From the NCBI RefSeq assembly GCF_018882465.1, contig NZ_JACVOK010000001.1, positions 806,001 through 870,000 on the forward strand: a stretch of DNA of 64,000 nt, in the 5' to 3' direction. Origin of the DNA: Polynucleobacter sp. 73C-SIWE. GTDB lineage: Bacteria; Pseudomonadota; Gammaproteobacteria; Burkholderiales; Burkholderiaceae. How positions within the stretch are numbered: position 1 is the first letter of the stretch; each line of letters opens with the position of its first letter. Under the pieces are notes generated by a model, which saw nothing but the letters and a program-made list of their open reading frames with translations, did not search any database and was not told where the DNA came from. The translations under genes were made by a program, and so were the position numbers. This document shows positions 34,522-44,861 of the stretch, piece by piece.

Positions 34522-34710
34522 TTAATGTCCGTGTGGCTCAGTGCCAGGAATCAATTTGTAATCAGCGCCACAGTATGGGCACTTGGCTTCACCAGTTTTG
34601 GTGATGTCCAAAAAAACTCGGGGGTGCGAGTTCCAGGCTGGAGTTTGATTGGTGGGGCAATGCAATGGTAAGTCTTTGCCATTCACCATAACAACTTGAG
34701 CTTGAGTCAT
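34522..34710 (-). CDS. Small zinc-finger protein, CHCC type
   Basis: This 62-residue protein has zinc ligands C18, H29, C44 and C47 (HCPTNQ ... HPRVFLDI ... CPYCG), the CHCC finger shared with the NDUFS6 subunit of complex I. It ends in a His-rich tail (EPHGH). Its role in bacteria is unclear; it is commonly found between ilvE and waaF in betaproteobacteria (from memory). It starts 14 bases after ilvE. Confidence 0.88.
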   Translation of the reverse strand: MTQAQVVMVNGKDLPLHCPTNQTPAWNSHPRVFLDITKTGEAKCPYCGADYKLIPGTEPHGH

Positions 34711-34724
34711 ATTTCTATTCCTGA

Positions 34725-35648
34725 TTACTTAACGTAGGTGAGCCAAGATTTGTATTGATCATTTCTGCCATATACCGCATCAAAATAAGTTTTTTGGATT
34801 TGTTCAGTAATCGGACCACGCTTGCCATCACCAATAGAGCGATCATCTAATTCGCGAATTGGAGTTACTTCGGCTGCGGTGCCAGTGAAGAAAGCTTCAT
34901 CTGCAGAATAAACTTCATCACGTGTCAATCGTTTTTCACGAACTTCATAGCCCAGATCTTTGGCAATTTGAATCACGGAGTCACGAGTGATGCCATCTAA
35001 GCAAGATGCTAAGTCAGGGGTGTACACAATGCCATTACGAATCATGAACAGGTTCTCGCCAGAACCTTCGGAAACATAACCTTCGGTATCTAGCAATAGC
35101 GCTTCGTCATATCCGTTGGCAGTGACTTCCTGATTAGCCAAAATGGAGTTGATGTAGTAGCCAGAAGCTTTGGCGCGCACGAGTGATGAGTTCACAAAGT
35201 GGCGGGTAAATGAGGAAGTCTTCACTCGAATACCCTTGTTCAGACCATCTTCACCTAAATAAGCACCCCATTCCCAGGCAGCAATTGCAGTATGAATACT
35301 GTTGCCCTTAGGAGAGATGCCCAGCTTTTGGGAGCCAATAAAAATGATTGGGCGGATATAGCAAGCTTCGAGCTTGTTGCTGTTAACCACTTCAATAATT
35401 GCCTTAGAAATCACCTCATGGCTATAAGGCATATTCATTTGGAAAATCTTGGTGCCATTAAAGAGGCGTTTTACGTGTTCTGGGAGGCGGAAAATGGCTG
35501 TGCCTTGGGGGGTTTTGTAGGCGCGAATGCCTTCAAAAACGCCCATACCGTAGTGCAGACTATGGGTTAGGACATGAATATTAGCCTCACGCCAGGGAAT
35601 AAGCTTCCCATCGGACCAAATAAAGCCATCGCGGTCAGACATCGACAT
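34725..35648 (-). CDS. ilvE: Branched-chain amino acid aminotransferase
   Basis: The 307-residue fold-type IV PLP enzyme has the N-terminal SLHYGMGVFEGIRAY, the lysine that should bind PLP in LVRAKASGYYINS, and the phosphate-binding EALLLDTEGYVSEGSGENLF. It catalyses the last transamination for valine, leucine and isoleucine. An alternative ATG lies two codons in. It is divergent from pgk, and the 188-base gap must carry both promoters, though none is clear to me. Confidence 0.96.
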   Translation of the reverse strand: MSMSDRDGFIWSDGKLIPWREANIHVLTHSLHYGMGVFEGIRAYKTPQGTAIFRLPEHVKRLFNGTKIFQMNMPYSHEVISKAIIEVVNSNKLEACYIRPIIFIGSQKLGISPKGNSIHTAIAAWEWGAYLGEDGLNKGIRVKTSSFTRHFVNSSLVRAKASGYYINSILANQEVTANGYDEALLLDTEGYVSEGSGENLFMIRNGIVYTPDLASCLDGITRDSVIQIAKDLGYEVREKRLTRDEVYSADEAFFTGTAAEVTPIRELDDRSIGDGKRGPITEQIQKTYFDAVYGRNDQYKSWLTYVK

Positions 35649-35836
35649 TTTCTCTACCTTTTTGTATCTGGTTAATCGGGTCGCCGAGGGAGGGTTTATG
35701 GCCCCAGACCCAAAATGCGTCCAAGCCCCTATTGTAGAGCAGGCAGGGCCTTATGTGGCTTAGATCCTTCGGGGTAGTTGGGCTAGACGATTTAGAATGG
35801 TGTATTCCCCTTAAACCACCTCATTTGCCCAATCTC

Positions 35837-37048
35837 ATGCCGGAATCCTTATTTCAAGTTAAACGTCTAAGTGAATTAGCTCAATCAGGCCAATTAAAGG
35901 GAAAGCGGGTTCTGATTCGTGCCGACCTCAATGTGCCTCAGGATGAAGCGGGCAATATTACTGAAGACACTCGTATTCGGGCTTCGATGCCTGCGGTGCA
36001 GATGTGTCTAGATGCTGGTGCCGCTGTGATGGTGACTTCGCACCTTGGTCGTCCAACTGAGGGCCAATTTAAATCTGAAGATAGCTTGGCTCCAGTAGCT
36101 GACCGCATTGCTAATTTGCTTCATCGCAAGGTTCCATTGATTAGTAATTGGGTAGATGGCGGATTTGAAGTTAATCCAGGTGAAATGGTCCTTCTAGAAA
36201 ACTGCCGTCTCAATGTGGGTGAGAAAAAGAATAATGATGAGCTAGCAAAAAAGATTGCTGCTCTATGTGATGTATATGTGAACGATGCATTTGGTACTGC
36301 GCATCGTGCTGAGGCAACTACTCATGGTGTTGCAAAGTTTGCACCAGTTGCTTGTGCTGGGCCTTTGATGGCTGCTGAGTTAGATGCATTAAGTCGTGCG
36401 CTAGCAAGTCCAAAGCGTCCGTTAGTAGCCATAGTTGCTGGCTCTAAGGTATCCTCTAAGCTCACCATTCTGAAAGCACTCTCTGAGAAAGTCGATGAAT
36501 TAATTGTTGGCGGTGGCATTGCCAATACCTTCATGCTTGCCAAAGGTTTACCAATTGGTAAATCGCTTGCCGAGCCAGATTTAGTAAATGAGGCTAGAGA
36601 AATTATGGATCTAATGGAAAAGCGTGGCGCACACGTTCCTATTCCTGAAGATGTTGTAGTTGCTAATGAGCTCTCCCCCTTGGCGCGCGCAAACCGGGTA
36701 GCCTCAGACCAGGTAGCGGAAGATGACATGATTTTGGACATTGGCCCCAAGACTGCCGCGCGCCTTTCCACAATGCTTGCACATGCTGGCACGATTGTGT
36801 GGAATGGCCCATTGGGCGTATTTGAAATTGATCAATTTGGCGGCGGCACAAAAATGCTGGCCGCAGCGATTGCGCATTCACCGGCGTTCTCAATTGCTGG
36901 CGGCGGCGATACATTAGCAGCTATTGCTAAATACGGTATTGAAAATCAAGTGGATTACATCTCAACTGGCGGAGGCGCTTTCTTGGAATTCCTCGAGGGT
37001 AAAACTTTGCCAGCCTTTGCAGTACTTGCCGAAAGAGCGAAAGGGTAA
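35837..37048 (+). CDS. pgk: Phosphoglycerate kinase
   Basis: The 403-residue enzyme has the N-terminal substrate domain [27 protein letters not shown] and the [14 protein letters not shown] helix. The C-terminal nucleotide domain has [17 protein letters not shown] and [13 protein letters not shown]. It makes ATP from 1,3-bisphosphoglycerate. Start 35837 ([14 protein letters not shown]) fits the family; an in-frame ATG at 35753 would add 28 unrelated residues. It heads a plus-strand run to the Sua5 gene; pyk starts 2 bases after its stop. Confidence 0.96.
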   Translation: MPESLFQVKRLSELAQSGQLKGKRVLIRADLNVPQDEAGNITEDTRIRASMPAVQMCLDAGAAVMVTSHLGRPTEGQFKSEDSLAPVADRIANLLHRKVPLISNWVDGGFEVNPGEMVLLENCRLNVGEKKNNDELAKKIAALCDVYVNDAFGTAHRAEATTHGVAKFAPVACAGPLMAAELDALSRALASPKRPLVAIVAGSKVSSKLTILKALSEKVDELIVGGGIANTFMLAKGLPIGKSLAEPDLVNEAREIMDLMEKRGAHVPIPEDVVVANELSPLARANRVASDQVAEDDMILDIGPKTAARLSTMLAHAGTIVWNGPLGVFEIDQFGGGTKMLAAAIAHSPAFSIAGGGDTLAAIAKYGIENQVDYISTGGGAFLEFLEGKTLPAFAVLAERAKG

Positions 37049-37050
37049 AT

Positions 37051-38487
37051 ATGTTACGAGCTACAAAAATTATTGCAACACTGGGACCTGCATCTGAGAA
37101 GCCTGAAGTATTGCGCGAGATGATTCGCGCAGGCGTTGATGTCGTACGCATGAACTTCTCGCACGGTACAGTTGCAGATCACAAGGCGCGTCATGATTTA
37201 GTCAGGAGCATATCTGCCGAGGTGGGTAAAGAGGTTGGCATCATGGCTGACCTGCAAGGACCCAAAATACGTGTAGGTAAATTTGTAGAGAGCAAAATTC
37301 TTCTCAAAGAAGGTGAAAAATTTATTCTGGACGTCGCTTGTGAGCTTGGTGATCAAGGCCGTGTAGGACTCGATTACAAAGAGTTGCCTAGTGATGTGAA
37401 GCCTGGCGATCGCCTCTTATTGAATGATGGATTGGTTGTTCTTCGGGTTGAGAGTGTCAAGGGCGGTGAAATTTTTACACTCGTTGAGCAGGGCGGCCCA
37501 CTCTCTAATAACAAGGGCATTAATCGTGCTGGCGGTGGCCTGACTGCACCCGCTCTCACCGAAAAAGACATTTCCGATTTGGATGCCGCAATCGCCATGG
37601 GCGTTGATTTCTTGGCGATTAGTTTTCCAAAAGATGGGGCTGATATGGCGTATGCCCGAAAACTGGCTGATGCTGCTAGTGCTAAATATGGCGTTGGCAA
37701 GGTAAGAACCATCGCTAAAGTTGAGCGCGCGGAAGCAATTGAGCCTGAAGCGCTCAAAAGCATCATTGCTCAAAGTGACGGCATTATGGTTGCTCGTGGC
37801 GACCTTGCAATTGAGGTTGGCAATGCCGCAGTGCCAGCATTACAAAAACGGATGATCGCTTGGGCGCGTGAGGCAGATAAATTTACGATTACTGCAACGC
37901 AAATGATGGAGTCCATGATCAATGCTCCAGTGCCTACGCGCGCTGAAGTCAGTGACGTAGCGAATGCTGTATTGGACGGTACAGATGCGGTAATGCTTTC
38001 AGCGGAATCTGCAGCAGGTTCCTATCCAGTGCAAACGATTAAAGCGATGGCAGAGATTTGTGTTGAGGCCGAGAAATCAGATCCTGTGAAATTAGACACA
38101 GACTTTTTAGATCAAACCTTTACTCGCATTGATCAAACGATTGCTTTAGGCGCTTTATTTACTGCGCATCATTTGCATGCAAATGCCATTGCCGCTCTCA
38201 CGGACTCTGGATCAACTGCAATTTGGATGAGTCGCCATAACATTCATGTGCCTATCTTTGCTTTAACTTCAAAGATTGCGACCCAAAGAGCATTGAGTAC
38301 CTATCGCAATGTCACACCAATTGGCCTGGATTACACCAAGGACCGGGATACTGCTTTGCAAGAAGTAGAAGCTTGTTTGAAAAAAGCTGGCGCCGTTAAA
38401 AAAGGCGACGCTGTGGTATTGACATCAGGTGAGCCAATGGGTGAACCCGGCGGCACCAATAATCTCAAAATTATTCACGTGAAGTAA
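37051..38487 (+). CDS. pyk: Pyruvate kinase
   Basis: The 478-residue enzyme has KIIATLGPASEKPEVLREMI at the start, VRMNFSHG, the metal site KVERAEAIEPEALKSI with GIMVARGDLAIEVG, the FTITATQMMESMINAPVPTRAEVSDVANAV signature, and a C-terminal allosteric domain (LTDSGSTAIWMSRHN). It converts phosphoenolpyruvate to pyruvate. It is tightly linked to pgk upstream and fba downstream. Confidence 0.96.
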   Translation: MLRATKIIATLGPASEKPEVLREMIRAGVDVVRMNFSHGTVADHKARHDLVRSISAEVGKEVGIMADLQGPKIRVGKFVESKILLKEGEKFILDVACELGDQGRVGLDYKELPSDVKPGDRLLLNDGLVVLRVESVKGGEIFTLVEQGGPLSNNKGINRAGGGLTAPALTEKDISDLDAAIAMGVDFLAISFPKDGADMAYARKLADAASAKYGVGKVRTIAKVERAEAIEPEALKSIIAQSDGIMVARGDLAIEVGNAAVPALQKRMIAWAREADKFTITATQMMESMINAPVPTRAEVSDVANAVLDGTDAVMLSAESAAGSYPVQTIKAMAEICVEAEKSDPVKLDTDFLDQTFTRIDQTIALGALFTAHHLHANAIAALTDSGSTAIWMSRHNIHVPIFALTSKIATQRALSTYRNVTPIGLDYTKDRDTALQEVEACLKKAGAVKKGDAVVLTSGEPMGEPGGTNNLKIIHVK

Positions 38488-38533
38488 TTTGTACATCGAT
38501 TAACTTTTTATCTATATCTATTAAGAGAACACC

Positions 38534-39598
38534 ATGGCTTTAGTATCTTTACGACAACTCTTGGATCATGCAGCAGAAAACGGTTATGGCTTGCCAGCAT
38601 TTAATGTGAATAACTTAGAGCAGGTGACTGCGATTATGGAAGCAGCCAATGAAGCTGACTCCCCAGTCATCATGCAAGCATCAGCAGGCGCACGTAAATA
38701 TGCTGGTGAAGCCTTCTTACGTCATTTAATTTCTGCAGCAGTAGAAGCCTATCCTCATATTCCAGTGGTAATGCATCAAGATCATGGCCAAAGCCCAGCG
38801 GTCTGTATGGCGGCAATTAAGAGTGGCTTTACCAGTGTGATGATGGATGGCTCGCTCGAGGCTGATGGTAAAACAGTTGCAAGCTACGAGTACAACATCG
38901 ATGTTTCTAAGGAGGTCGTGAAGTTCTCGCATTCCATTGGGGTTACTGTAGAAGCCGAGCTTGGCGTATTGGGCTCTCTAGAGACGATGCAGGGCGACAA
39001 GGAGGATGGTCATGGGGCTGATGGCAAGATGACTCGTGAGCAGTTATTAACAGATGTTGAGCAAGCTGCTGACTTTGTAAAGGCTACTCAGTGTGATGCC
39101 TTGGCAATTGCGATTGGTACTAGTCATGGCGCATACAAGTTCACCAAAAAGCCGACTGGCGATATTTTGGCAATTGATCGCATTAGAGAAATTCATACCC
39201 GTATTCCGAATACGCATTTAGTCATGCATGGCTCTTCCAGTGTTCCTCAAGAACTACTTGCTGAGATTCGTCAATTTGGTGGTGATATGAAAGAGACTTA
39301 CGGCGTGCCAGTGGAGGAAATTCAAGAGGGCATTAAAAATGGTGTCCGTAAGATCAATATTGATACCGATATTCGTTTAGCGATGACTGGTGCAATTCGT
39401 CGCTATTTCATTGAGAACCCAAGTAAGTTTGACCCGCGTGATTACCTGAAACCAGCACGTGAGGCGGCTAAGAAGGTCTGTATTGCGCGCTTTCAGGCAT
39501 TTGGGTCTGCTGGCCAAGCATCCAAAATCAAACCTATTCCCTTGGAAAAAATGGCTGAACTCTATAAGAGCGGCAAACTAACTCAGATCGTGAAGTGA
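38534..39598 (+). CDS. fba: Fructose-bisphosphate aldolase, class II
   Basis: This 354-residue zinc aldolase of the Calvin/type B subgroup has zinc ligand His in [11 protein letters not shown], then [26 protein letters not shown] and [17 protein letters not shown]. It cleaves or forms fructose 1,6-bisphosphate. An AGAG site precedes the ATG. purC begins 8 bases after its stop, so glycolysis and purine genes appear to share one transcript. Confidence 0.97.
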   Translation: MALVSLRQLLDHAAENGYGLPAFNVNNLEQVTAIMEAANEADSPVIMQASAGARKYAGEAFLRHLISAAVEAYPHIPVVMHQDHGQSPAVCMAAIKSGFTSVMMDGSLEADGKTVASYEYNIDVSKEVVKFSHSIGVTVEAELGVLGSLETMQGDKEDGHGADGKMTREQLLTDVEQAADFVKATQCDALAIAIGTSHGAYKFTKKPTGDILAIDRIREIHTRIPNTHLVMHGSSSVPQELLAEIRQFGGDMKETYGVPVEEIQEGIKNGVRKINIDTDIRLAMTGAIRRYFIENPSKFDPRDYLKPAREAAKKVCIARFQAFGSAGQASKIKPIPLEKMAELYKSGKLTQIVK

Positions 39599-39605
39599 AT
39601 TAAAT

Positions 39606-40502
39606 ATGCCCTCTTTGTACGCCACCTCCATAAAGTCTTTGCCTTTGATATCTAAAGGTAAGGTACGTGATGTCTACGCTTTGGGCGATGACAAACTCTT
39701 GATGATCACTACTGATCGCTTGTCTGCATTTGATGTCGTGATGGGTGAACCTATTCCAGAGAAGGGTGTTGTACTAAATCAGATGGCCAATTTTTGGTTT
39801 GATAAGTTAGCTGGAGTAATTCCCAATCATTTGACTGGAATTGATCCAGCTACAGTAGTTGTACCTGATGAGGTTTCTCAAGTGAAAGGTCGCGCAGTCG
39901 TTGCTAAGCGCTTAAAGCCTATTTTGGTAGAGGCAGTTGTGCGTGGTTATTTAGCTGGGAGCGGTTGGAAAGACTATAAAGATACGGGTAAGGTTTGTGG
40001 AATTTCATTGCCGGTTGGTCTTGAGAATGCCCAAAAATTACCTGAACCTATTTTTACTCCCGCTGCTAAAGCTGAGTTTGGTCAGCATGATGAAAATATT
40101 TCTTTTGAGAAGGTGGTGGAGTTGATTGGTGAGAAATTAGCTAATCAAATTCGTGAAGTCAGTATTCGCCTCTATCAACAAGCTTCTGACTATGCCGCTA
40201 CTCGTGGAATCATCATTGCTGATACCAAGTTTGAGTTTGGTTTGGATGATGCCGGTCAATTGGTTTTGATGGATGAGATTCTCACTGCAGATTCTTCTCG
40301 CTTCTGGCCAGCAGAAACCTATTATGTCGGTTCAAACCCACCCTCATATGACAAGCAATTTGTGCGTGATTGGTTGGAAACTGCTCAAGTAAATGGCAAG
40401 TTATGGCCTAAGACCGCTCCTGCACCCCAATTACCTACTGAGGTGATTGAAAAGACCGCTGAAAAGTACCGCGAAGCCCTGAATCGCCTAACTCAGGGAT
40501 AA
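39606..40502 (+). CDS. purC: Phosphoribosylaminoimidazole-succinocarboxamide synthase
   Basis: The 298-residue SAICAR synthetase has [39 protein letters not shown], and [29 protein letters not shown]. It is the longer form usual in betaproteobacteria and yeast rather than the 237-residue E. coli form. It joins aspartate to CAIR in purine synthesis. It is followed by purE after 40 bases containing a small GCCCT/AGGGC hairpin and a GGAGAGG ribosome site. Confidence 0.96.
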   Translation: MPSLYATSIKSLPLISKGKVRDVYALGDDKLLMITTDRLSAFDVVMGEPIPEKGVVLNQMANFWFDKLAGVIPNHLTGIDPATVVVPDEVSQVKGRAVVAKRLKPILVEAVVRGYLAGSGWKDYKDTGKVCGISLPVGLENAQKLPEPIFTPAAKAEFGQHDENISFEKVVELIGEKLANQIREVSIRLYQQASDYAATRGIIIADTKFEFGLDDAGQLVLMDEILTADSSRFWPAETYYVGSNPPSYDKQFVRDWLETAQVNGKLWPKTAPAPQLPTEVIEKTAEKYREALNRLTQG

Positions 40503-40542
40503 TAGAGCCCTTAGACAATATTTAGGGCATGTGGAGAGGTAA

Positions 40543-41037
40543 ATGAGTAAGAAGCCAATAGTCGGAATCGTGATGGGCTCCAATTCAGATTGGGACACCA
40601 TGCAGCATGCCGCTCTAATGCTCGAGCAATTTGGCATTGCTCACGAGGCTAAAGTACTTTCTGCACATCGTATGCCTGATGATATGTTCCACTATGCAGA
40701 AAATGCGCAAGTGAATGGCTTGCAAGCTATTATTGCTGGCGCAGGTGGCGCAGCTCACTTGCCAGGCATGCTGGCCTCCAAAACAATTATTCCGGTATAC
40801 GGTGTTCCTGTGGCAAGTAAATATTTGCGCGGTGAGGATTCTTTGTATTCAATCGTTCAAATGCCTAAAGGTATTCCAGTCGCCACTTTTGCAATTGGTG
40901 AAGCTGGTGCAGCCAATGCTGCCCTGCATGTGATTGCAGGTCTTGCCCTACATGATGCCGATCTAGCGAAGCGTCTTGGTGAGTTTCGTGCCAAGCAGTC
41001 TGATACTGCGCGCTCTATGAATTTGCCGGGATATTAA
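40543..41037 (+). CDS. purE: 5-(carboxyamino)imidazole ribonucleotide mutase
   Basis: The 164-residue class I PurE has GIVMGSNSDWDTMQHAA, VLSAHRMPDDMF and IAGAGGAAHLPGMLASKT. It moves the carboxyl group of N5-CAIR (made by PurK) to give CAIR. purK begins 4 bases after its stop. Confidence 0.97.
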   Translation: MSKKPIVGIVMGSNSDWDTMQHAALMLEQFGIAHEAKVLSAHRMPDDMFHYAENAQVNGLQAIIAGAGGAAHLPGMLASKTIIPVYGVPVASKYLRGEDSLYSIVQMPKGIPVATFAIGEAGAANAALHVIAGLALHDADLAKRLGEFRAKQSDTARSMNLPGY

Positions 41038-41041
41038 TTAC

Positions 41042-42226
41042 ATGGCAGATCGTATGGAGCCCATTTTGCCGGGTTCATATTTAGGAATATTAGGCGGTGG
41101 TCAATTGGGACGTATGTTTACCCAGGCAGCCCAAGCCATGGGATATAAAGTGTGCGTTTTAGATCCTGGTGCTGATAGCCCTGCTGGCTCTATTGCAGAA
41201 AAATTTATTCAAGCTGATTACATCGACTCTGCCGCCTTAAAAGAAATGGCAGCTTTATGCTCATCCGTCAGTACCGAATTTGAGAATGTTCCTGCACAAG
41301 CTTTAGATGAGCTTGAGGCCTTGGGTGTTTTTGTGGCGCCGCGGAGTAGCTGTGTGTCTCTAGCGCAAAATCGCATTGCTGAGAAAAAATTCTTGGCCAC
41401 TTGGAAATCTGAAACCAATATTGGCCCTGCGCCTTATTTTGTGATCGAGCATGATGCTGATATTGCACATGTTCCGGCAGAGCTCCTTCCTGGAATATTA
41501 AAGACCGCCCGCATGGGTTATGACGGTAAAGGCCAGGCCACCGTTTATAGTCCGGAAGAATTAGCGACCGCCTGGAATGAATTCGGGCGCGTACCCTGTG
41601 TCTTAGAAAAGCGTATGGAGCTCGATTTTGAGGTTTCTGCTTTAGTGGTACGAGGGTATGATGATGCGGTTGTGGCTTATCCTGTGTCGCAAAATATCCA
41701 TCGTGACGGAATTTTGCATACCTCTACCGTACCGGCTCCATCGTTGAAGCCTGCTCAAGAGAAAAAGATTGTTGATGCAGCAAAGGCGCTGATTCGTAAG
41801 ATCGAATATGTTGGCGTTCTTTGCGTTGAGTTTTTTGTGCTCAAGAATGGTGATATCGTTGCGAACGAAATTGCCCCTCGTCCTCATAACTCTGGTCACT
41901 ACACCATGGATGCTTGTGTGACTGGTCAATTTGAGCAGCAAGTGAGAGCAATGGCACGTCTACCTTTGGGTGATACGCGCCAATTAGCACCAGTTTCTAT
42001 GCTCAATTTACTGGGCGATCTCTGGTTTGAAGGTAGCGAAGATAAAGCTAAAGAACCTGCTTGGAATAAAGTTCTTGCTCATCCAGATGCAAAGCTACAT
42101 CTCTACGGCAAATCAGCTCCACGTATTGGCAGAAAGATGGGTCACATTAATTGTCTAGGTGAAGCATTAAATGAAGCTCGCCAAAATTGCGCTGCTGTAG
42201 CAATTGAATTAGGTATCGAGCCCTAA
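41042..42226 (+). CDS. purK: 5-(carboxyamino)imidazole ribonucleotide synthase
   Basis: The 394-residue ATP-grasp enzyme has LGILGGGQLGRMFTQAAQAM, ILKTARMGYDGKGQATV, NEIAPRPHNSGHYTMDACVTGQFEQ and a C-terminal domain of the family. It carboxylates AIR with bicarbonate and ATP and feeds PurE upstream. The Sua5 gene follows after 2 bases. Confidence 0.96.
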   Translation: MADRMEPILPGSYLGILGGGQLGRMFTQAAQAMGYKVCVLDPGADSPAGSIAEKFIQADYIDSAALKEMAALCSSVSTEFENVPAQALDELEALGVFVAPRSSCVSLAQNRIAEKKFLATWKSETNIGPAPYFVIEHDADIAHVPAELLPGILKTARMGYDGKGQATVYSPEELATAWNEFGRVPCVLEKRMELDFEVSALVVRGYDDAVVAYPVSQNIHRDGILHTSTVPAPSLKPAQEKKIVDAAKALIRKIEYVGVLCVEFFVLKNGDIVANEIAPRPHNSGHYTMDACVTGQFEQQVRAMARLPLGDTRQLAPVSMLNLLGDLWFEGSEDKAKEPAWNKVLAHPDAKLHLYGKSAPRIGRKMGHINCLGEALNEARQNCAAVAIELGIEP

Positions 42227-42228
42227 AA

Positions 42229-43329
42229 ATGTCGACGGATAGTAAGCTGCTGCAATCTTCAGCAGTGATCAACGAAGCAGTGCAGACTCTACGCGATGGC
42301 GGTTTGGTTGCATTTCCGACGGAGACTGTTTATGGCCTTGGTGCAGATGCAAAGAATCCAGCGGCGATCAAAAAAGTATTTAGCACTAAAGGCCGCCCCG
42401 CTAATCATCCATTGATTGTGCATTTAGCAGCGCCGGATAAGTTTGACCAGGCCCAAGTCGATTGGGTAGCGGTTTTGGCTCCATGGGCAAGACACATCTC
42501 TGAAGATGCTTTGAAGTTAATCAATGCCTTCTGGCCCGGTCCTCTAACATTAGTCTTTAAAAAGGATAAAAGTGTTCTCAATGATTTAACTGGAGGACAG
42601 GATACAGTAGCAATACGTGCCCCCGCGCACCCGATGGCACAAGAGTTATTGCGCAAATTTAAGGGCGGTGTAGTCGCGCCATCTGCCAATCGTTTTGGCA
42701 AGGTATCGCCCACCAGCGCAGCGGATGTTCGCAATGAATTTGAAGACACTCTTGATCTGATGATTTTGGATGGCGGCGATTGTGAGGTAGGCATTGAATC
42801 AACTATCATTGATATGTCTTCTGGTGATCAAGCTGTTTTACTCCGTCCTGGCGTCATTACGCCCAAAGAAATTTTTACTAAGACTGGTGTTAAGGTATTT
42901 CAGCCCGGCGAGTTAAACCTCGCTACTACCGAGAATGCAGAGTCCACTCCAAGAGTCTCTGGTAGTCTGCGTGCACATTACGCACCAACAACACCTTTAC
43001 GCTTGTATTCACCTGGAAGGGTTTTGGATGCGCTCAGCGAATTTCCGGATACAAAGTCACGTGTTGCTGTAGCGGTCTGGGATTCTGAATCTTCTTTAGG
43101 TGAAGACGGTCATCCATCTGTTCATTTTGAGGAGATTGAAGTACCGAGCGATAGCGGAGTATTTGCTAGTCGCTTATATCGTTCATTACGAGATTTGGAC
43201 CAGCAGGGCTGGGATTTGATTCTCTTTCCTGAGCCGCCTAGCGGCGAGGAATGGGATGGTGTTAGAGATCGACTTCAGCGTGCATGCTTTGGTTCTGGGC
43301 CATCTTCCAGTAGCCACGATAGTAATTGA
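42229..43329 (+). CDS. tsaC: L-threonylcarbamoyladenylate synthase, Sua5 type
   Basis: The 366-residue protein has the YrdC domain (about 10-210: GGLVAFPTETVYGLGADAKN, KGRPANHPLIVHLA, SANRFGKVSPTSAADV, STIIDMSSGDQAVLLRPG) plus the C-terminal Sua5 domain (RVSGSLRAHYAPTTPLRLY onward), so it is the long form, not the short TsaC. It makes threonylcarbamoyl-AMP for the t6A37 modification of tRNAs. Its 3' end overlaps the convergent dacB gene by 55 bases. Confidence 0.93.
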   Translation: MSTDSKLLQSSAVINEAVQTLRDGGLVAFPTETVYGLGADAKNPAAIKKVFSTKGRPANHPLIVHLAAPDKFDQAQVDWVAVLAPWARHISEDALKLINAFWPGPLTLVFKKDKSVLNDLTGGQDTVAIRAPAHPMAQELLRKFKGGVVAPSANRFGKVSPTSAADVRNEFEDTLDLMILDGGDCEVGIESTIIDMSSGDQAVLLRPGVITPKEIFTKTGVKVFQPGELNLATTENAESTPRVSGSLRAHYAPTTPLRLYSPGRVLDALSEFPDTKSRVAVAVWDSESSLGEDGHPSVHFEEIEVPSDSGVFASRLYRSLRDLDQQGWDLILFPEPPSGEEWDGVRDRLQRACFGSGPSSSSHDSN

Positions 43330-44813
43330 TCATGTGCCTCTAGGCCTCTCCAAGCATTGGGGTGGTTAATGAAGGAAGTAACTGCATATAGCTTTCCTGA
43401 TTTACTCATGACATAGCCAGAGATGGATCGCACGTCTGCTAGTGAGCCCGTTTTAATTCTGGCTTCAGGCTTTTTCTTCAGGTGTAAAAATTTACGGAGT
43501 TGTGTCATGAGACGATTTCTCATCGTGCCATCAGTTCCAGCAATTGGAAGACTGTTATAGAAAATATCGCCTACCGACAGGTTACGTGCAGCGAGTAAGA
43601 GTTGGTTCAATTGCTCAGCAGTAATCGCTTCATTGCGTGATAAGCCTGAGCCATTCTCAATCACTAGACCCGGAAAATCTAAACCATTTTGTTTTAGCCA
43701 ACTCTGAATCACTAACTCGCCATTAGCAGTTGTTGCTGGCTTTCCTATTTTTTCCAAGGCTAGAGTTAAAAGTAGTTGGCGTGCCATGACATTATTTGAA
43801 TACTTATTAATGTCCAGAACATCATCACTCAGACCAATTCCTTCAAACTGGACAAGGAGTCTTGCGGCAAGCGGTACATTGCCATTTTTTCCGATAGGGG
43901 TACGGGCCCATGTCCCGCCTGATTGCTCCCAGGCAGCCGCAAAGCCTTGTGTCAGAAAGGTATTTGCATCAAGGGCAACCACGTTGTAATTCACTCCTTT
44001 ACAGGCACTCGGAAATGCCCCTGAAAACTGCGCTACTAGAGGTTGATCTGTTTTTGTTGCGCCTTCGGAATCCAAGTTAAACCGAATATTGCTTTTCCAG
44101 TTATCACAGGGGAGATCAACTAGCTGCATTTGATTGTCAATCTTCAGTTTCGAGAGTGCCGGCGTATAGGTAATATCAATAAAGTCAGCTGTACGGGATT
44201 TGCCTAGCTGAAATGAGAGGGTTCTGAAGGAATAGAGCAAGGGATCAGGTGGCACATTGTAGGCACGCAAGGCCTCACCATCGATAGTGTTGTGTTCCAT
44301 TACGTTTGAAGCATATGCACTTCGATCAAAGAATAAGTTGCCATCAATCTTTTGAATGCCGAGCGCTTGTAAGGATTTCATCAGCTTGGCTAACTCTTCA
44401 GGGATTAACTTTGGATCTCCAGTGCCTTGTAGGTAAAGATTTCCCCTCAGAGTTCCTTGGCGAATTGCACCATCGGTATAGATATTGGTACGCCAGCGAT
44501 ACTGCGGCCCTAAGATATCTAAACTTGCCAGTGTTGTTAAGAGCTTCATGGTTGAGGCAGGATTCATAGCCTCGGTGGACCGCCAATTGAGAATGTTTTT
44601 AGCGATATGCTTACCTGGACGAGCAGAGTCAATTTCTATTACTGAAATACTGACGGAGTCCTTTGGAATTTGATTGCGCGCTAAGCTCATTGCAACTGCA
44701 GATGGCATTGTTACCAGCGCTTCCTCAGCCTTTGCTGTAAATGCAAAAAGGCATAACCCAGTCAACAGGATGGTGAGGGCAAAAGAAAAAAGATGTCGTA
44801 TAGATTGCGGCAT
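43275..44813 (-). CDS. dacB: D-alanyl-D-alanine carboxypeptidase/endopeptidase (PBP4)
   Basis: The 512-residue secreted enzyme has a signal peptide (LFSFALTILLTGLCLFAFTAKA) and all three penicillin-binding motifs: SxxK in MNPASTMKLL, SxN in KYSNNVMARQ, and KTG in RIKTGSLADVRSISGYV, separated by the large inserts of the DacB/PBP4 family. It trims and cleaves peptidoglycan cross-links in the periplasm. ATG 44813 is preferred over TTG 44819. Confidence 0.93.
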   Translation of the reverse strand: MPQSIRHLFSFALTILLTGLCLFAFTAKAEEALVTMPSAVAMSLARNQIPKDSVSISVIEIDSARPGKHIAKNILNWRSTEAMNPASTMKLLTTLASLDILGPQYRWRTNIYTDGAIRQGTLRGNLYLQGTGDPKLIPEELAKLMKSLQALGIQKIDGNLFFDRSAYASNVMEHNTIDGEALRAYNVPPDPLLYSFRTLSFQLGKSRTADFIDITYTPALSKLKIDNQMQLVDLPCDNWKSNIRFNLDSEGATKTDQPLVAQFSGAFPSACKGVNYNVVALDANTFLTQGFAAAWEQSGGTWARTPIGKNGNVPLAARLLVQFEGIGLSDDVLDINKYSNNVMARQLLLTLALEKIGKPATTANGELVIQSWLKQNGLDFPGLVIENGSGLSRNEAITAEQLNQLLLAARNLSVGDIFYNSLPIAGTDGTMRNRLMTQLRKFLHLKKKPEARIKTGSLADVRSISGYVMSKSGKLYAVTSFINHPNAWRGLEAHDQLLSWLLEDGPEPKHAR

Positions 44814-44861
44814 TCCCAATAGGATAAACCTAGGGCGCCAGAAGGCAAAGGTATGCCTTAA

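Noticed and set aside
36322..36792. 156-codon open frame opposite pgk.
   Set aside because: Antisense shadow of a certain gene.
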